The notes under the pieces: generated by a model | Told to the model about the DNA's origin: nothing | The model's database searches: none | The model's input: only the letters and a program-made list of their open reading frames with translations | Position numbers and translations under genes: made by a program | Shown: positions 45,988 to 53,600 of the stretch, piece after piece | How positions within the stretch are numbered: the stretch's first letter is position 1 | Layout: every line of letters starts with the position of its first letter | Source of the DNA: UBA4575 sp002386945 | GTDB taxonomy: Bacteria > Pseudomonadota > Gammaproteobacteria > UBA4575 | Assembly (NCBI GenBank): GCA_943789445.1 | Contig: CALSUC010000003.1 | Span: 62,001 to 126,000, forward strand | DNA length: 64,000 nucleotides | Direction of reading: 5' to 3'

Positions 45988-46170
45988 CTAGTCGAAGGGT
46001 TTTTTGAAGGCTGTACGATTCTGACTGGCTGTAATGATGGCAAACAGCAGACGGTACCAGTCGTGAAAATAGTAGATGCCACGCTTAGTGAGCATGTAGT
46101 TTGGATGCGTACTTGTCTTCCTACTTAAGAAAAATCTAAGCCAATCAGTACGATAAGGAAGTAACACGTT
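45988..46170 (-). pseudogene. Possible coding remnant beside tRNA-Leu
   Basis: On the minus strand, just past the 3' end of tRNA-Leu, about 60 codons stay open to a TAG at 45988-45990. They contain MLTKRGIYYFHDWYRLL (Met at 46095), which faintly resembles the N-terminus of tRNA-targeting tyrosine recombinases. No start with ribosome binding site and no catalytic part remain. It could equally be chance. Confidence 0.15.
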
Positions 46171-46177
46171 TACTTAA

Positions 46178-46264
46178 TGGTGCCCGGGGCCGGAATCGAA
46201 CCGGCACGCCCGTGAAGGCGAGGGATTTTAAGTCCCTTGCGTCTACCAATTCCGCCACCCGGGC
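46178..46264 (-). tRNA. tRNA-Leu(UAA)
   Basis: An 87-base class II tRNA: acceptor GCCCGGG / CCCGGGC with encoded CCA, anticodon loop CTTAAAA (TAA), long variable arm, T loop TTCGATT. It is third in a Gly-Cys-Leu cluster, the same order as glyW-cysT-leuZ in E. coli. Confidence 0.96.
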
Positions 46265-46288
46265 TAAAGGTGGGTATGATTTCAAGTA

Positions 46289-46362
46289 TGGAGGCGAGTA
46301 GCGGAATCGAACCGCTGTACAAGGCTTTGCAGGCCTCTGCATCACCACTCTGCCAACTCGCC
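46289..46362 (-). tRNA. tRNA-Cys(GCA)
   Basis: A 74-base tRNA: acceptor GGCGAGT / ACTCGCC, discriminator T, encoded CCA, anticodon loop CTGCAAA (GCA). It is the middle gene of the cluster, 24 bases from tRNA-Leu. Confidence 0.97.
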
Positions 46363-46578
46363 AGTATGTTGCTTAAAATCACTTGGTACATCCCAAACTT
46401 TCTTTGGGTCCACGAGAAATCTCGTGCTTTATCTTCTAACGAAACTACAGCTAAAGTATAGCCTGGTATCGTTATGCTTTTCTCCTACCACAATCACATT
46501 AATGTTTAGGTCCAGTAAGTAAAGATGGACACTAAATGGATTAGCGTGAATGGCAGCCCGAAAGGGCTAGTGAGTGAT

Positions 46579-46654
46579 TGGAGCGGGAAACGAGATTCGA
46601 ACTCGCGACCTCAACCTTGGCAAGGTTGCGCTCTACCAACTGAGCTATTCCCGC
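46579..46654 (-). tRNA. tRNA-Gly(GCC)
   Basis: A 76-base tRNA: acceptor GCGGGAA / TTCCCGC, encoded CCA, anticodon loop TTGCCAA (GCC). It is the first gene of the cluster; the 216-base spacer to tRNA-Cys contains a small hairpin (CACGAGA / TCTCGTG) and no gene. Confidence 0.97.
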
Positions 46655-46673
46655 ACTTGAAAAGTGACGTTGT

Positions 46674-46701
46674 ATTGTATTGATTTAGTGCCGCCTGTCA
46701 A
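46674..46701 (-). promoter_or_regulatory. Sigma-70-type promoter of the tRNA cluster
   Basis: On the minus strand, TTGACA is followed after 16 bases by TACAAT, about 20 bases before the tRNA-Gly 5' end. Both boxes are near consensus, as expected for a stable-RNA operon. Confidence 0.75.
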
Positions 46702-46841
46702 TCACAGTTCGGCCCGATCGACCAATAAATAGGCAGGATTCACGATATGTTGTCGAATATATTTTTTTATCTGCTCAGAAGTGTCGATTGTTTAAGCAAT
46801 TTTCCGGATAACACAATTAAAATCCTGTTTTACAGGCAGAA

Positions 46842-47051
46842 CTAATAATGTGGTGGCTGTTCGTTAGGATTGCTTTCACCAGGTAGTGAGGCTTCGATCT
46901 GTTTGAGATTATCTCTCAGCATTTGATTCCGTAGCTCCAATTTATCGATCTGTTGCTGCATCTTAATAACGACTTGATTCAGCTCTTGTAGCAAATCTTC
47001 TTGGTAGGCTAGCTTGGTTTCAATATCAATGAATCGGGTGTCTTGGGTCAT
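46842..47051 (-). CDS. slyX: SlyX family protein
   Basis: The 69-residue protein has one long amphipathic coiled-coil helix (about 8-58: IETKLAYQEDLLQELNQVV then QQQIDKLELRNQML) and a proline-rich end with EQPPHY, the usual SlyX C-terminus. The function of SlyX remains undefined. Divergent from manC. Confidence 0.92.
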   Translation of the reverse strand: MTQDTRFIDIETKLAYQEDLLQELNQVVIKMQQQIDKLELRNQMLRDNLKQIEASLPGESNPNEQPPHY

Positions 47052-47253
47052 TTTTTTGTATTTTCTGCTGATGATTATCGACTGTAGCGCAATTATCGCT
47101 AAGGGCGAGGTCTTTGTTTGTATTTAAGTCCTAGCATACGTCATTCATTTTACGCTGTTTAATAGATTTTTCGTCTATTTCCGCGTAGTGTTTTATCGCA
47201 ATTGCCTGGCGAATAGCCATGGCTTGCTAGCGATTCATTATGCGAGATTAATC

Positions 47254-48690
47254 ATGATTACCCCGGTAATTCTCTGTGGTGGCTCAGGTACACGCCTGTG
47301 GCCACTTTCTAGAACCTTACATCCGAAACAATTCCTGCCGCTGTGCTCATCAGAATCGATGTTGCAAGAAACGGTAGGCCGTTTAGACGGCTTAGAACTG
47401 GCGGACCTCCATATCATCTGTAATGAGGAGCATAGGTTCCTTGTAGCGGAACAGATGCGTGAGATCGAGCAGGTGGTGCCGCAGATTATATTGGAGCCTG
47501 TAGGGCGCAATACGGCACCTGCGATCGCTTTGGCTGCTTTAGACTTAATGGCTCAAGCTAAGGGCGATAGTGTGATGTTAGTGCTGGCAGCGGATCATCG
47601 GATTGAAGACACGCAGGCGTTCCAGAAAGCGGTTGCAGCAGCACAGGGACATGCGGAGAAGGGCTATTTAGTTACATTTGGGATAACACCGACCTACGCG
47701 GCAACGGCTTATGGTTATATTCAAGCAGGGAATCAAGCGGTTGATGGTTGTGCTGAGGGATTGCCAGTGCAGGCTTTTGTTGAAAAACCGAACCAGGTGA
47801 CTGCAAATGCCTACTATGCCAGTAACAAATTTTACTGGAATAGTGGCATGTTTATGTTTCGTGCCGATCGTTATATTGAAGAGCTAGAAAAAAATTCCCC
47901 TGAGATCCTGAATGCCTGTAAACAGGCGATATCTAGCGTTAGTAAAGATTTAGATTTTATGCGGATTGATGCAGAGGCATTTGCTGCTTGCCCAGAAGAC
48001 TCTATTGATTATGCGGTGATGGAGAAAACTGATCGCGCCGTTGTTATTCCTCTAGATGCCGGTTGGAGTGATGTCGGTAGTTGGTCCAGTCTATGGGAAG
48101 TGCAAGAAAAAGACGCTAATAACAATGTGATTAAAGGTGATGCCATTGTTGAGAATACAACTAACAGCTTTGTTTTTTCTGAAGAGCGATTGATTAGTAC
48201 CCTAGGTGTAGATAAGTTAATTATTGTCGATACCAAAGATGCACTTTTGGTGGCACATAAAGATCAAGTGCAGGAAGTGAAGAAGATTGTTGAGCAGATC
48301 AAACTAGCTGGACGTCAAGAACATATCAACCACCGTGAAGTCTATCGTCCTTGGGGTAAATATGATTCGATTGATGCTGGGCATCAGTATCAGGTAAAGC
48401 GTATTACAGTTAAACCGGGGCAGAAGCTAAGTCTGCAGCGACATCAACATAGGGCTGAGCACTGGATCGTGGTTAAAGGCATAGCAGAGGTGCGCTGTGG
48501 TGATACTACACAGTTACTAGAGGTTAATGAGTCGACTTACATTCCCTTAGGCGAACTGCATCAGTTGGGCAACCCTGGTGATTTACCCTTAGAGATTATA
48601 GAAGTGCAGTCTGGTGGCTACTTGGGTGAGGACGATATTATCCGTTACGAAGATCGTTACGGTCGTGCCGATGAAAACCTTACAGATTAA
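47254..48690 (+). CDS. manC: Bifunctional mannose-1-phosphate guanylyltransferase / mannose-6-phosphate isomerase
   Basis: The 478-residue type II PMI/GMP is of the AlgA/ManC type. The nucleotidyltransferase half has the pyrophosphorylase signature GGSGTRLWPLSR (about 8-19) and FVEKPN. The C-terminal cupin isomerase half has RPWGKYDSID and GQKLSLQRHQHRAEHW with metal-binding histidines. It makes GDP-mannose for surface polysaccharide. ATG 47254 gives the family N-terminus; 22 codons upstream are open but unrelated. The stop overlaps the convergent downstream gene by four bases. Confidence 0.95.
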   Translation: MITPVILCGGSGTRLWPLSRTLHPKQFLPLCSSESMLQETVGRLDGLELADLHIICNEEHRFLVAEQMREIEQVVPQIILEPVGRNTAPAIALAALDLMAQAKGDSVMLVLAADHRIEDTQAFQKAVAAAQGHAEKGYLVTFGITPTYAATAYGYIQAGNQAVDGCAEGLPVQAFVEKPNQVTANAYYASNKFYWNSGMFMFRADRYIEELEKNSPEILNACKQAISSVSKDLDFMRIDAEAFAACPEDSIDYAVMEKTDRAVVIPLDAGWSDVGSWSSLWEVQEKDANNNVIKGDAIVENTTNSFVFSEERLISTLGVDKLIIVDTKDALLVAHKDQVQEVKKIVEQIKLAGRQEHINHREVYRPWGKYDSIDAGHQYQVKRITVKPGQKLSLQRHQHRAEHWIVVKGIAEVRCGDTTQLLEVNESTYIPLGELHQLGNPGDLPLEIIEVQSGGYLGEDDIIRYEDRYGRADENLTD

Positions 48691-49166
48691 TACAGGTATT
48701 CAACTTGATCGTTAACAAAGGTATAGCGTGGTTGCTTATACCAACCGTAGAGTAGAGACCACTTAGGTTCTTTATGGACTTTAGATTCATAGACCTTTAA
48801 TTCGCCAGTCTTGTCATTCATCCAGAAGTCTAAGTCATATAATTTCTTGGGCTCACCAACTACATGAAAGTCGGTGCAGGCAAAATAAATATCGCTGCCA
48901 ATCTGACGTACTGGATCGTGAATCTGTACAAATTTAAGTTGTAACACTTCACCGGTCTTATCATCTCGAAGTTGAAAGATGCCATTGGCACCGGCCTTCG
49001 TTTTGATGTGCTGCGTCATGCTCGACTTAATGTCTTCAGCATAATATGAGGTAGCTTCGGCAGGCTCTTCGGCGGTGGCACTTAGCGAGCAATATAGGGT
49101 TAGTACAAAAGTAACTAACCCTGTTGCTAACGCATTGATAAAGCGGGATTTTCTATGCGTAGTCAT
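48687..49166 (-). CDS. Secreted protein of unknown function
   Basis: The 159-residue protein has a signal peptide (about 1-32, ending SATA). The mature part contains FQLRDDKTGEVLQLKFVQIHDPVRQ, YFACTDFHVVG, LYDLDFWMNDKTGELKVYESKVHKEP and ends QVEYLY. A single cysteine lies in YFACTD. It looks like a small beta-rich periplasmic domain. It lies 17 bases after the EHGGK-repeat gene and is probably co-transcribed with it. I know related hypothetical proteins only; no function is assigned. Confidence 0.78.
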   Translation of the reverse strand: MTTHRKSRFINALATGLVTFVLTLYCSLSATAEEPAEATSYYAEDIKSSMTQHIKTKAGANGIFQLRDDKTGEVLQLKFVQIHDPVRQIGSDIYFACTDFHVVGEPKKLYDLDFWMNDKTGELKVYESKVHKEPKWSLLYGWYKQPRYTFVNDQVEYLY

Positions 49167-49182
49167 AAATAGATCCCTATGC

Positions 49183-49560
49183 TTAATCCTTTAAGGCCTT
49201 ACCGCCATGCTCTTTAGCCTTGGCCTTCATTTCTTTACCACCATGCTCTTTAGCCTTGGCCTTCATTTCTTTACCACCATGCTCTTTAGCCTTGGCCTTC
49301 ATTTCTTTACCGCCGTGCTCTTTAGCCTTGGCCTTCATTTCTTTACCGCCATGCTCTTTAGCTTTGGCCTTCATTTCTTTACCGCCATGCTCTTTAGCCT
49401 TGGCCTTCATTTCCTTACCGCCGTGCTCTTTAGCCTTGGCCTTCATTTCCTTACCGCCATGCTCTTTAGCCTTGGCCTTCATTTCTTTACCGCCATGCTC
49501 TGCTGAATAAGCGGTGGTAATCAATGGAAATAATAGTAATAAGCTTAGAAATATTTTCAT
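49183..49560 (-). CDS. Secreted protein made of eight EHGGKEMKAKAK repeats
   Basis: The 125-residue product has a signal peptide (about 1-20, ending YSA). The whole mature protein is eight perfect 12-residue repeats, EHGGKEMKAKAK, plus a partial ninth, EHGGKALKD. Each repeat has one His, one Met, two Gly, two acidic and four Lys residues, so the mature protein is very basic and probably helical with flexible HGG hinges. The regular His/Met spacing could bind copper or another metal, and the lysines anionic polymers; both are inference. I set the start at ATG 49560, just after a purine-rich GGAG. Confidence 0.8.
   Translation of the reverse strand: MKIFLSLLLLFPLITTAYSAEHGGKEMKAKAKEHGGKEMKAKAKEHGGKEMKAKAKEHGGKEMKAKAKEHGGKEMKAKAKEHGGKEMKAKAKEHGGKEMKAKAKEHGGKEMKAKAKEHGGKALKD
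49186..49500. repeat. 36-bp coding tandem repeat, 8.75 copies
   Basis: The repeat units of 36 bp differ only at a few third positions (for example TTACCGCCATGC versus TTACCACCATGC and TTACCGCCGTGC). This indicates recent expansion by slippage or recombination plus selection on the protein. It lies entirely within the secreted repeat gene. Confidence 0.95.
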
Positions 49561-49633
49561 ATTAAGTCTCCTCAAGAGATGGTTTTTTTTACTATGATAA
49601 AAAAATAGTATCGATATAGTATTCTTTTTTAAC

Positions 49634-50452
49634 CTAATCGTCTTCAATTCGCAAATTGCGTCGGCTAAAAGGTTCTGTAACCCAAGCACGTAACGAAAAA
49701 GCTAATTCACGTTTTTCGGGCAAGCCAATTGCATCGGCTGCCAATTCACGATGTGGTGGGAAATTGAACTGGCAATAACTTCCAAATAAATTATCCCAGA
49801 AGCTAAAAATGGTTGAGAAATTAGCGTGTCCGTAATGGCGCTCGACAATATGGTGCGAGGTGTGGAAGCGGGGTGTTACGATGATTTTAGCGACTGGCTT
49901 CTCTAAAAAATCAGGCAAGTCGATATTGCTATGATGGAACTGAGCGCAGAGGCTTATTAAGGCTTCAAAAACAAACCATGCGATAGCGGTAGGACCCCAG
50001 ATTAAGACCCATATCGCCTTCGCTATGGATGATAAAATGAGTTCTCCTGGATGGAAGCGTAAAGCAGTGCTTACATCCATCTCAGTATCACTGTGATGTG
50101 CTTTATGGAAGCGCCAGAGAAAGCCGAAACTATGGTTAGCGCGGTGCCAGAAATAATCAAAAAGGTCCAATACAAGTAGTGATAGTCCAAGCTCTAGCCA
50201 GTCATTAAGACCTAGCCAGCGTGAAATACCCCAACCTTGTTGCTCTACATAGACCACCCACAGTAAAAAGGGTACGTAGAGAAAGGTGCGTACTAATACG
50301 GTGTTTAAGAGTGCTAGCACTAGATGGAACCTTAGGCGCCGTGTCCTGCTGCGTAGCCACTGTCGTTTGGGGACTATCGATTCAAGGCTTAAGAAGATGA
50401 AGAGTCCCCCCAAAAACACGAATAGTCGGCCAGTATCTAGATCTAATTCCAT
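49634..50452 (-). CDS. Sterol desaturase/fatty acid hydroxylase family protein
   Basis: The 272-residue membrane di-iron oxygenase has about four helices. The histidine clusters are all present: DLFDYFWHRANH (about 95-106), HKAHHS (about 115-120), FHHSN and HTSHHIVERHYGHANF (about 195-210). The superfamily hydroxylates or desaturates lipid chains, sterols or sphingoid bases; the substrate here is unknown. It stands alone, in the same direction as the repeat-protein gene. Confidence 0.9.
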   Translation of the reverse strand: MELDLDTGRLFVFLGGLFIFLSLESIVPKRQWLRSRTRRLRFHLVLALLNTVLVRTFLYVPFLLWVVYVEQQGWGISRWLGLNDWLELGLSLLVLDLFDYFWHRANHSFGFLWRFHKAHHSDTEMDVSTALRFHPGELILSSIAKAIWVLIWGPTAIAWFVFEALISLCAQFHHSNIDLPDFLEKPVAKIIVTPRFHTSHHIVERHYGHANFSTIFSFWDNLFGSYCQFNFPPHRELAADAIGLPEKRELAFSLRAWVTEPFSRRNLRIEDD

Positions 50453-50617
50453 GCCGTCACCAAATAAAATCTCTCAAAATTCATAATGGAGTGGATAGTT
50501 AGCAAATAACTATAGTGGTATGACTGGAGTTTAATGCAAGGAAGGAATCCTTAGCAAAGAAAACAATCCGTCATAGATACGAGACCCGTACAAATGCTGG
50601 AAGTTCAGTGGATTTTT

Positions 50618-50959
50618 CTAGGAATGAATTTTTAGTACACCATCAATGAATTGTTCCCTGACACTAATTAATGCATTTTTACTGACCTTTGAAAGGCGCA
50701 GTATTTTTTTGCTACGTTTCTGTTTGGAACGGATGATATCAATAACACCTTCTGTCTGGAGTTCATTCACATAGAGACTAAAAGTACCTTTTTGTGGGCG
50801 ATTGTGTTCAATCAGCAGCCAGGTGTCATCTATACCTTTGCTTGAATTTTGCTCTTCGAGTTGCTCTAAAATAAACATCAGCTCGACGCCAAACGCTTTC
50901 CGAGGAAACCATCTTAGTTGATTATCGTTATTTAAACTTCGAAAGAATTTAATATTCAT
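50618..50959 (-). CDS. Probable winged-helix (MarR-like) regulator
   Basis: The 113-residue protein has helices followed by a wing-like basic hairpin. The segment FSLYVNELQTEGVIDIIRSKQKRSKKILRLSK resembles the MarR/PadR recognition helix plus beta-wing, with lysine-rich tip. The N-terminal part FPRKAFGVELMFILEQLEEQN would be the dimer helix. No ligand or target can be named. The 294 bases after 50959 are AT-rich and contain no gene. Confidence 0.6.
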   Translation of the reverse strand: MNIKFFRSLNNDNQLRWFPRKAFGVELMFILEQLEEQNSSKGIDDTWLLIEHNRPQKGTFSLYVNELQTEGVIDIIRSKQKRSKKILRLSKVSKNALISVREQFIDGVLKIHS

Positions 50960-51253
50960 AGAATCAAGTTAAACTAAATCCGAGTTCAAATTCACTAAGT
51001 TTATTCGCATGTAATATTATATTAATTAAAAATATATATTAATATAAGCTCTCCAGAATAATTGAAAAGTAGCTATCAAAGGAACGGTTTATAGTTTTTA
51101 AATAGTGCTTTTGTCGGCTGAATTACAAAGTACCTTGTAAGTAGTGATCTTAAAGGGTTTATTGTCTTATGGCAGGGGTGTCAGCTATTGATGCTGGGAG
51201 ATAAAGTTAGACTTGGTTATGCAGGCTAACCAAGCCTAATTATGACGCTATAA

Positions 51254-51718
51254 CTATTTAACTAGTGTGTCTGTAGTTACATTGGTGTTGACGATAGCAG
51301 GGCGTGTAGCCCATAGGATCGCTAGTACTTCACCTTGATGTGGTTTTGAGACCTTGTTTGATTCCATTGCATTCATGATGTCATCTACTACTGCGTTAAA
51401 CTCCATCTCACTGATATTCATACCGACGTGAGATGCCTTTAAGTCTTTGCCTGTGTACTCAACATCAGTTGCACCAGTTGCAACCGCAAAAATCTCAAAT
51501 ACTAATTTTTTTAGATAAGTTTCATTGGTGTTGATGAAACGATTTTTAACGATAGGGTTTTTGCCATGGTTGATCCAAATGTCATCAACAATTGCACGCA
51601 CAACTGGTTCGCCACCCATGCGCTTATATAAGGAATGGTGGCCATGGCCATCAGCGAAGCTGCTCATTGATGTGAAGGCTAAAGCTAGAACAAGTAGCAT
51701 TGAATATAATTTTGTCAT
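51254..51718 (-). CDS. Secreted group 1 truncated haemoglobin
   Basis: The 154-residue protein has a signal peptide (about 1-22, ending SFA) and then a truncated globin. LYKRMGGEPVVRAIVDDIW forms helices A/B with the GG motif. YTGKDLKASHVGMNIS carries the proximal histidine, His97, and EFNAVVDDIMNAM forms helix G. The mature N-terminus has an extra DGHGHH cluster that could bind a metal. Group 1 truncated globins bind O2 and NO; most are cytoplasmic, so export is noteworthy. A role in NO or O2 handling in the periplasm is inference. Confidence 0.87.
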   Translation of the reverse strand: MTKLYSMLLVLALAFTSMSSFADGHGHHSLYKRMGGEPVVRAIVDDIWINHGKNPIVKNRFINTNETYLKKLVFEIFAVATGATDVEYTGKDLKASHVGMNISEMEFNAVVDDIMNAMESNKVSKPHQGEVLAILWATRPAIVNTNVTTDTLVK

Positions 51719-51911
51719 GAAAACTCCTGATTATGATAAATGCGGCTGAGTATCTTCGATATTCTGCGTTAAAGGCATAGATGAATCAGGGCTCTATCGC
51801 ATGAAGACTGGTGGAAAATGTACAGTACGTAACCCTAGATTGCTAGAGTTACGATCATAGGTATTGAATTCTAACCAAGCCTACTTATATTCCTCGCATA
51901 ACAATCAACCT

Positions 51912-52682
51912 TTATAGGCTTGGGTTGGTGAGCATCTCTGTAGCGCTATTCACTTGGATGCTGACACGTCGATGATAGGCATCATTCTCTAGGCTGGACT
52001 CACTGAATACAGGCTCGGCCTCACCTAGAGCCTTTAGGCTTAGGCGTGATGCATCAATTCCTGCATTCTCAAAGAAATAGTAAACGGCATTTGCCCGTGC
52101 AACAGATAAATCATAGTTATCCTCGGCACTACCTTTCTCGTCGGCATGTGCTTCAATCATCACTTGTAAATGAGGCATGATGTTAAGCAGGTTGGCTATG
52201 GAGGATAATTCAGTATGGTAATGCGCTTCTATTTGACTCTCAGCGGTACGAAATAAGATTTGAGAGCTTAGGGTGAAGCTTGGTTGCTGAAGAGAGACTA
52301 GGGTGCTGTCGCTCTGTTTTAGTTCGGTTAAGGCGGAATTATGTTTCTGTTGTAGTTCAAGCAATGCTTTTTCAGCTGTATCTCGTTCATCAGAGACTTG
52401 GCTTAATTGCTGACTATGATGTTGCTGTTGTTCCTTTAGAATACTGAGCTGATGGTTCTTATCAATATTATCAGTTGTGAGTACACCAAAGATGGCGCCA
52501 GGAATGATGCCAACTGGACCTAAAGCAAAGATGGCTAAACCAGCACCGATACCTGCACCACTTAATTGTAGATTACCTGTTGAGCTGTGATTGAGCTCAT
52601 TTGCGCTTAACAAGCTATTTGAACCAAAGAGTAATATTAAACTGAATACTGCCTGTTTAAAGCGAATTTGATTTGTTTGCAT
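51912..52682 (-). CDS. pdsO: Sortase-associated OmpA-like protein PdsO
   Basis: The 256-residue protein has a signal peptide (about 1-27), a glycine-rich hydrophobic stretch (about 40-66, GAGIGAGLAIFALGPVG), a coiled coil (about 75-125) and a C-terminal OmpA peptidoglycan-binding domain (about 140-245, with MIEAHADEKGSAEDNYDLSVARA and LGEAEPV). This order, beside the regulator and kinase described next, matches PdsO of the proteobacterial dedicated sortase system as I recall it. It is divergent from pdsR across 204 bases. The sortase and its target protein are not in the window. Confidence 0.8.
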   Translation of the reverse strand: MQTNQIRFKQAVFSLILLFGSNSLLSANELNHSSTGNLQLSGAGIGAGLAIFALGPVGIIPGAIFGVLTTDNIDKNHQLSILKEQQQHHSQQLSQVSDERDTAEKALLELQQKHNSALTELKQSDSTLVSLQQPSFTLSSQILFRTAESQIEAHYHTELSSIANLLNIMPHLQVMIEAHADEKGSAEDNYDLSVARANAVYYFFENAGIDASRLSLKALGEAEPVFSESSLENDAYHRRVSIQVNSATEMLTNPSL

Positions 52683-52886
52683 GATACCTTTTCTCCAAAA
52701 TGGATTTAGTCGAATAACAGGCTTTATTAAGCGTTAGTTTTGCGACAACATTCGAGCCAAATAAAGGCAATCTAGAGATCAATTGTGGCGAAAATAAGGC
52801 AGCTGTATTTTGCTACTGGTATTTCTACTCAGCTCGCGGTATTACTAAGTAAGTCAAAGATTAATAACAGATTGTGAATTAGAGCA

Positions 52887-53597
52887 ATGTCAAAAGATAA
52901 TGAAAGCAGCGCCCGCATCGTTGCTGTAGTAGAGGATGAAATTGCCCTGCGAGAAAACTACGTTAGCCTATTGCAAGATTATGGCTATGTTGTTTGGCAA
53001 TTTTCTAATCGGATGGATGCAATGGTGCAGTTTGAGAAGAAGCTGCCTGATTTAGCACTGATTGATATTGGCCTGGAATTAGAGCTGGATGGTGGTTTCC
53101 GTTTATGCCAACAGATTAGAGGGCTTTCACAAAGCTTGCCGATTATTTTTCTGACTGCTAGGGATGGCGATATTGATACTATCAGTGGCTTGCGTCTTGG
53201 TGCTGATGACTATCTGAGTAAAGATATTAGTCTGGCACATTTAATGGCCCGTATTGAAGCCTTATTTGGACGACTAGAACGACAAGAAAGTCGCACTAAA
53301 CAAGATGATATTTTACGTTGCCAAGAATTAGAACTGGATCTAAGCCAAATGCGAGCGCAGTGGCAAGGCCAAAACCTAAGCTTAACGGTTACTGAGTTTT
53401 GGATGTTACATTCAATTGCACAACGTCCTGGTCATGTTAAGAGTCGTGAGCAACTGATGGATGATTCAAAAATGGTCGTAGACGACAGCACGATCACTTC
53501 CCATATCAAGCGCATTCGTAAAAAATTCATTGGTATTGATGCAACATTTGATGCGATCGAAACGGTATACGGTATGGGCTATCGTTGGCGTGTGTAA
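52887..53597 (+). CDS. pdsR: Response regulator of the dedicated sortase system (PdsR)
   Basis: The 236-residue OmpR-class regulator has a receiver domain (about 10-125) with VVEDE at 14-18, phospho-acceptor Asp60 in LALIDIGLE and Lys in YLSKDIS. The C-terminal winged helix (about 145-236) has LTVTEFWMLHSIAQRPG and IETVYGMGYRWRV. The FEGGF-like GGFRLCQQIRGLS after the phospho-site and LRLGADDYLSKDISLAHLMARI match the PdsR group. It lies 3 bases before the kinase gene. Confidence 0.85.
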   Translation: MSKDNESSARIVAVVEDEIALRENYVSLLQDYGYVVWQFSNRMDAMVQFEKKLPDLALIDIGLELELDGGFRLCQQIRGLSQSLPIIFLTARDGDIDTISGLRLGADDYLSKDISLAHLMARIEALFGRLERQESRTKQDDILRCQELELDLSQMRAQWQGQNLSLTVTEFWMLHSIAQRPGHVKSREQLMDDSKMVVDDSTITSHIKRIRKKFIGIDATFDAIETVYGMGYRWRV

Positions 53598-53600
53598 CGA

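Noticed and set aside
46145..46461. Several short frames across the Leu/Cys tRNA genes
   Set aside because: They overlap well-formed tRNAs and carry no initiation signals.
46730..46841. 33-codon plus-strand frame (MLSNIFFYLL...)
   Set aside because: No ribosome binding site and no family features; lies in the AT-rich gap before slyX.
49186..49500. CRISPR-like array of 36-bp units
   Set aside because: The units abut without spacers and encode a perfect 12-residue protein repeat with silent third-position changes; this is a coding repeat.
49207..49510. Two plus-strand open frames with LFSLGLHF- and PPCSLALAF-type repeats
   Set aside because: They are antisense mirror frames of the EHGGKEMKAKAK repeat, kept open only by its periodicity; no ribosome binding site.
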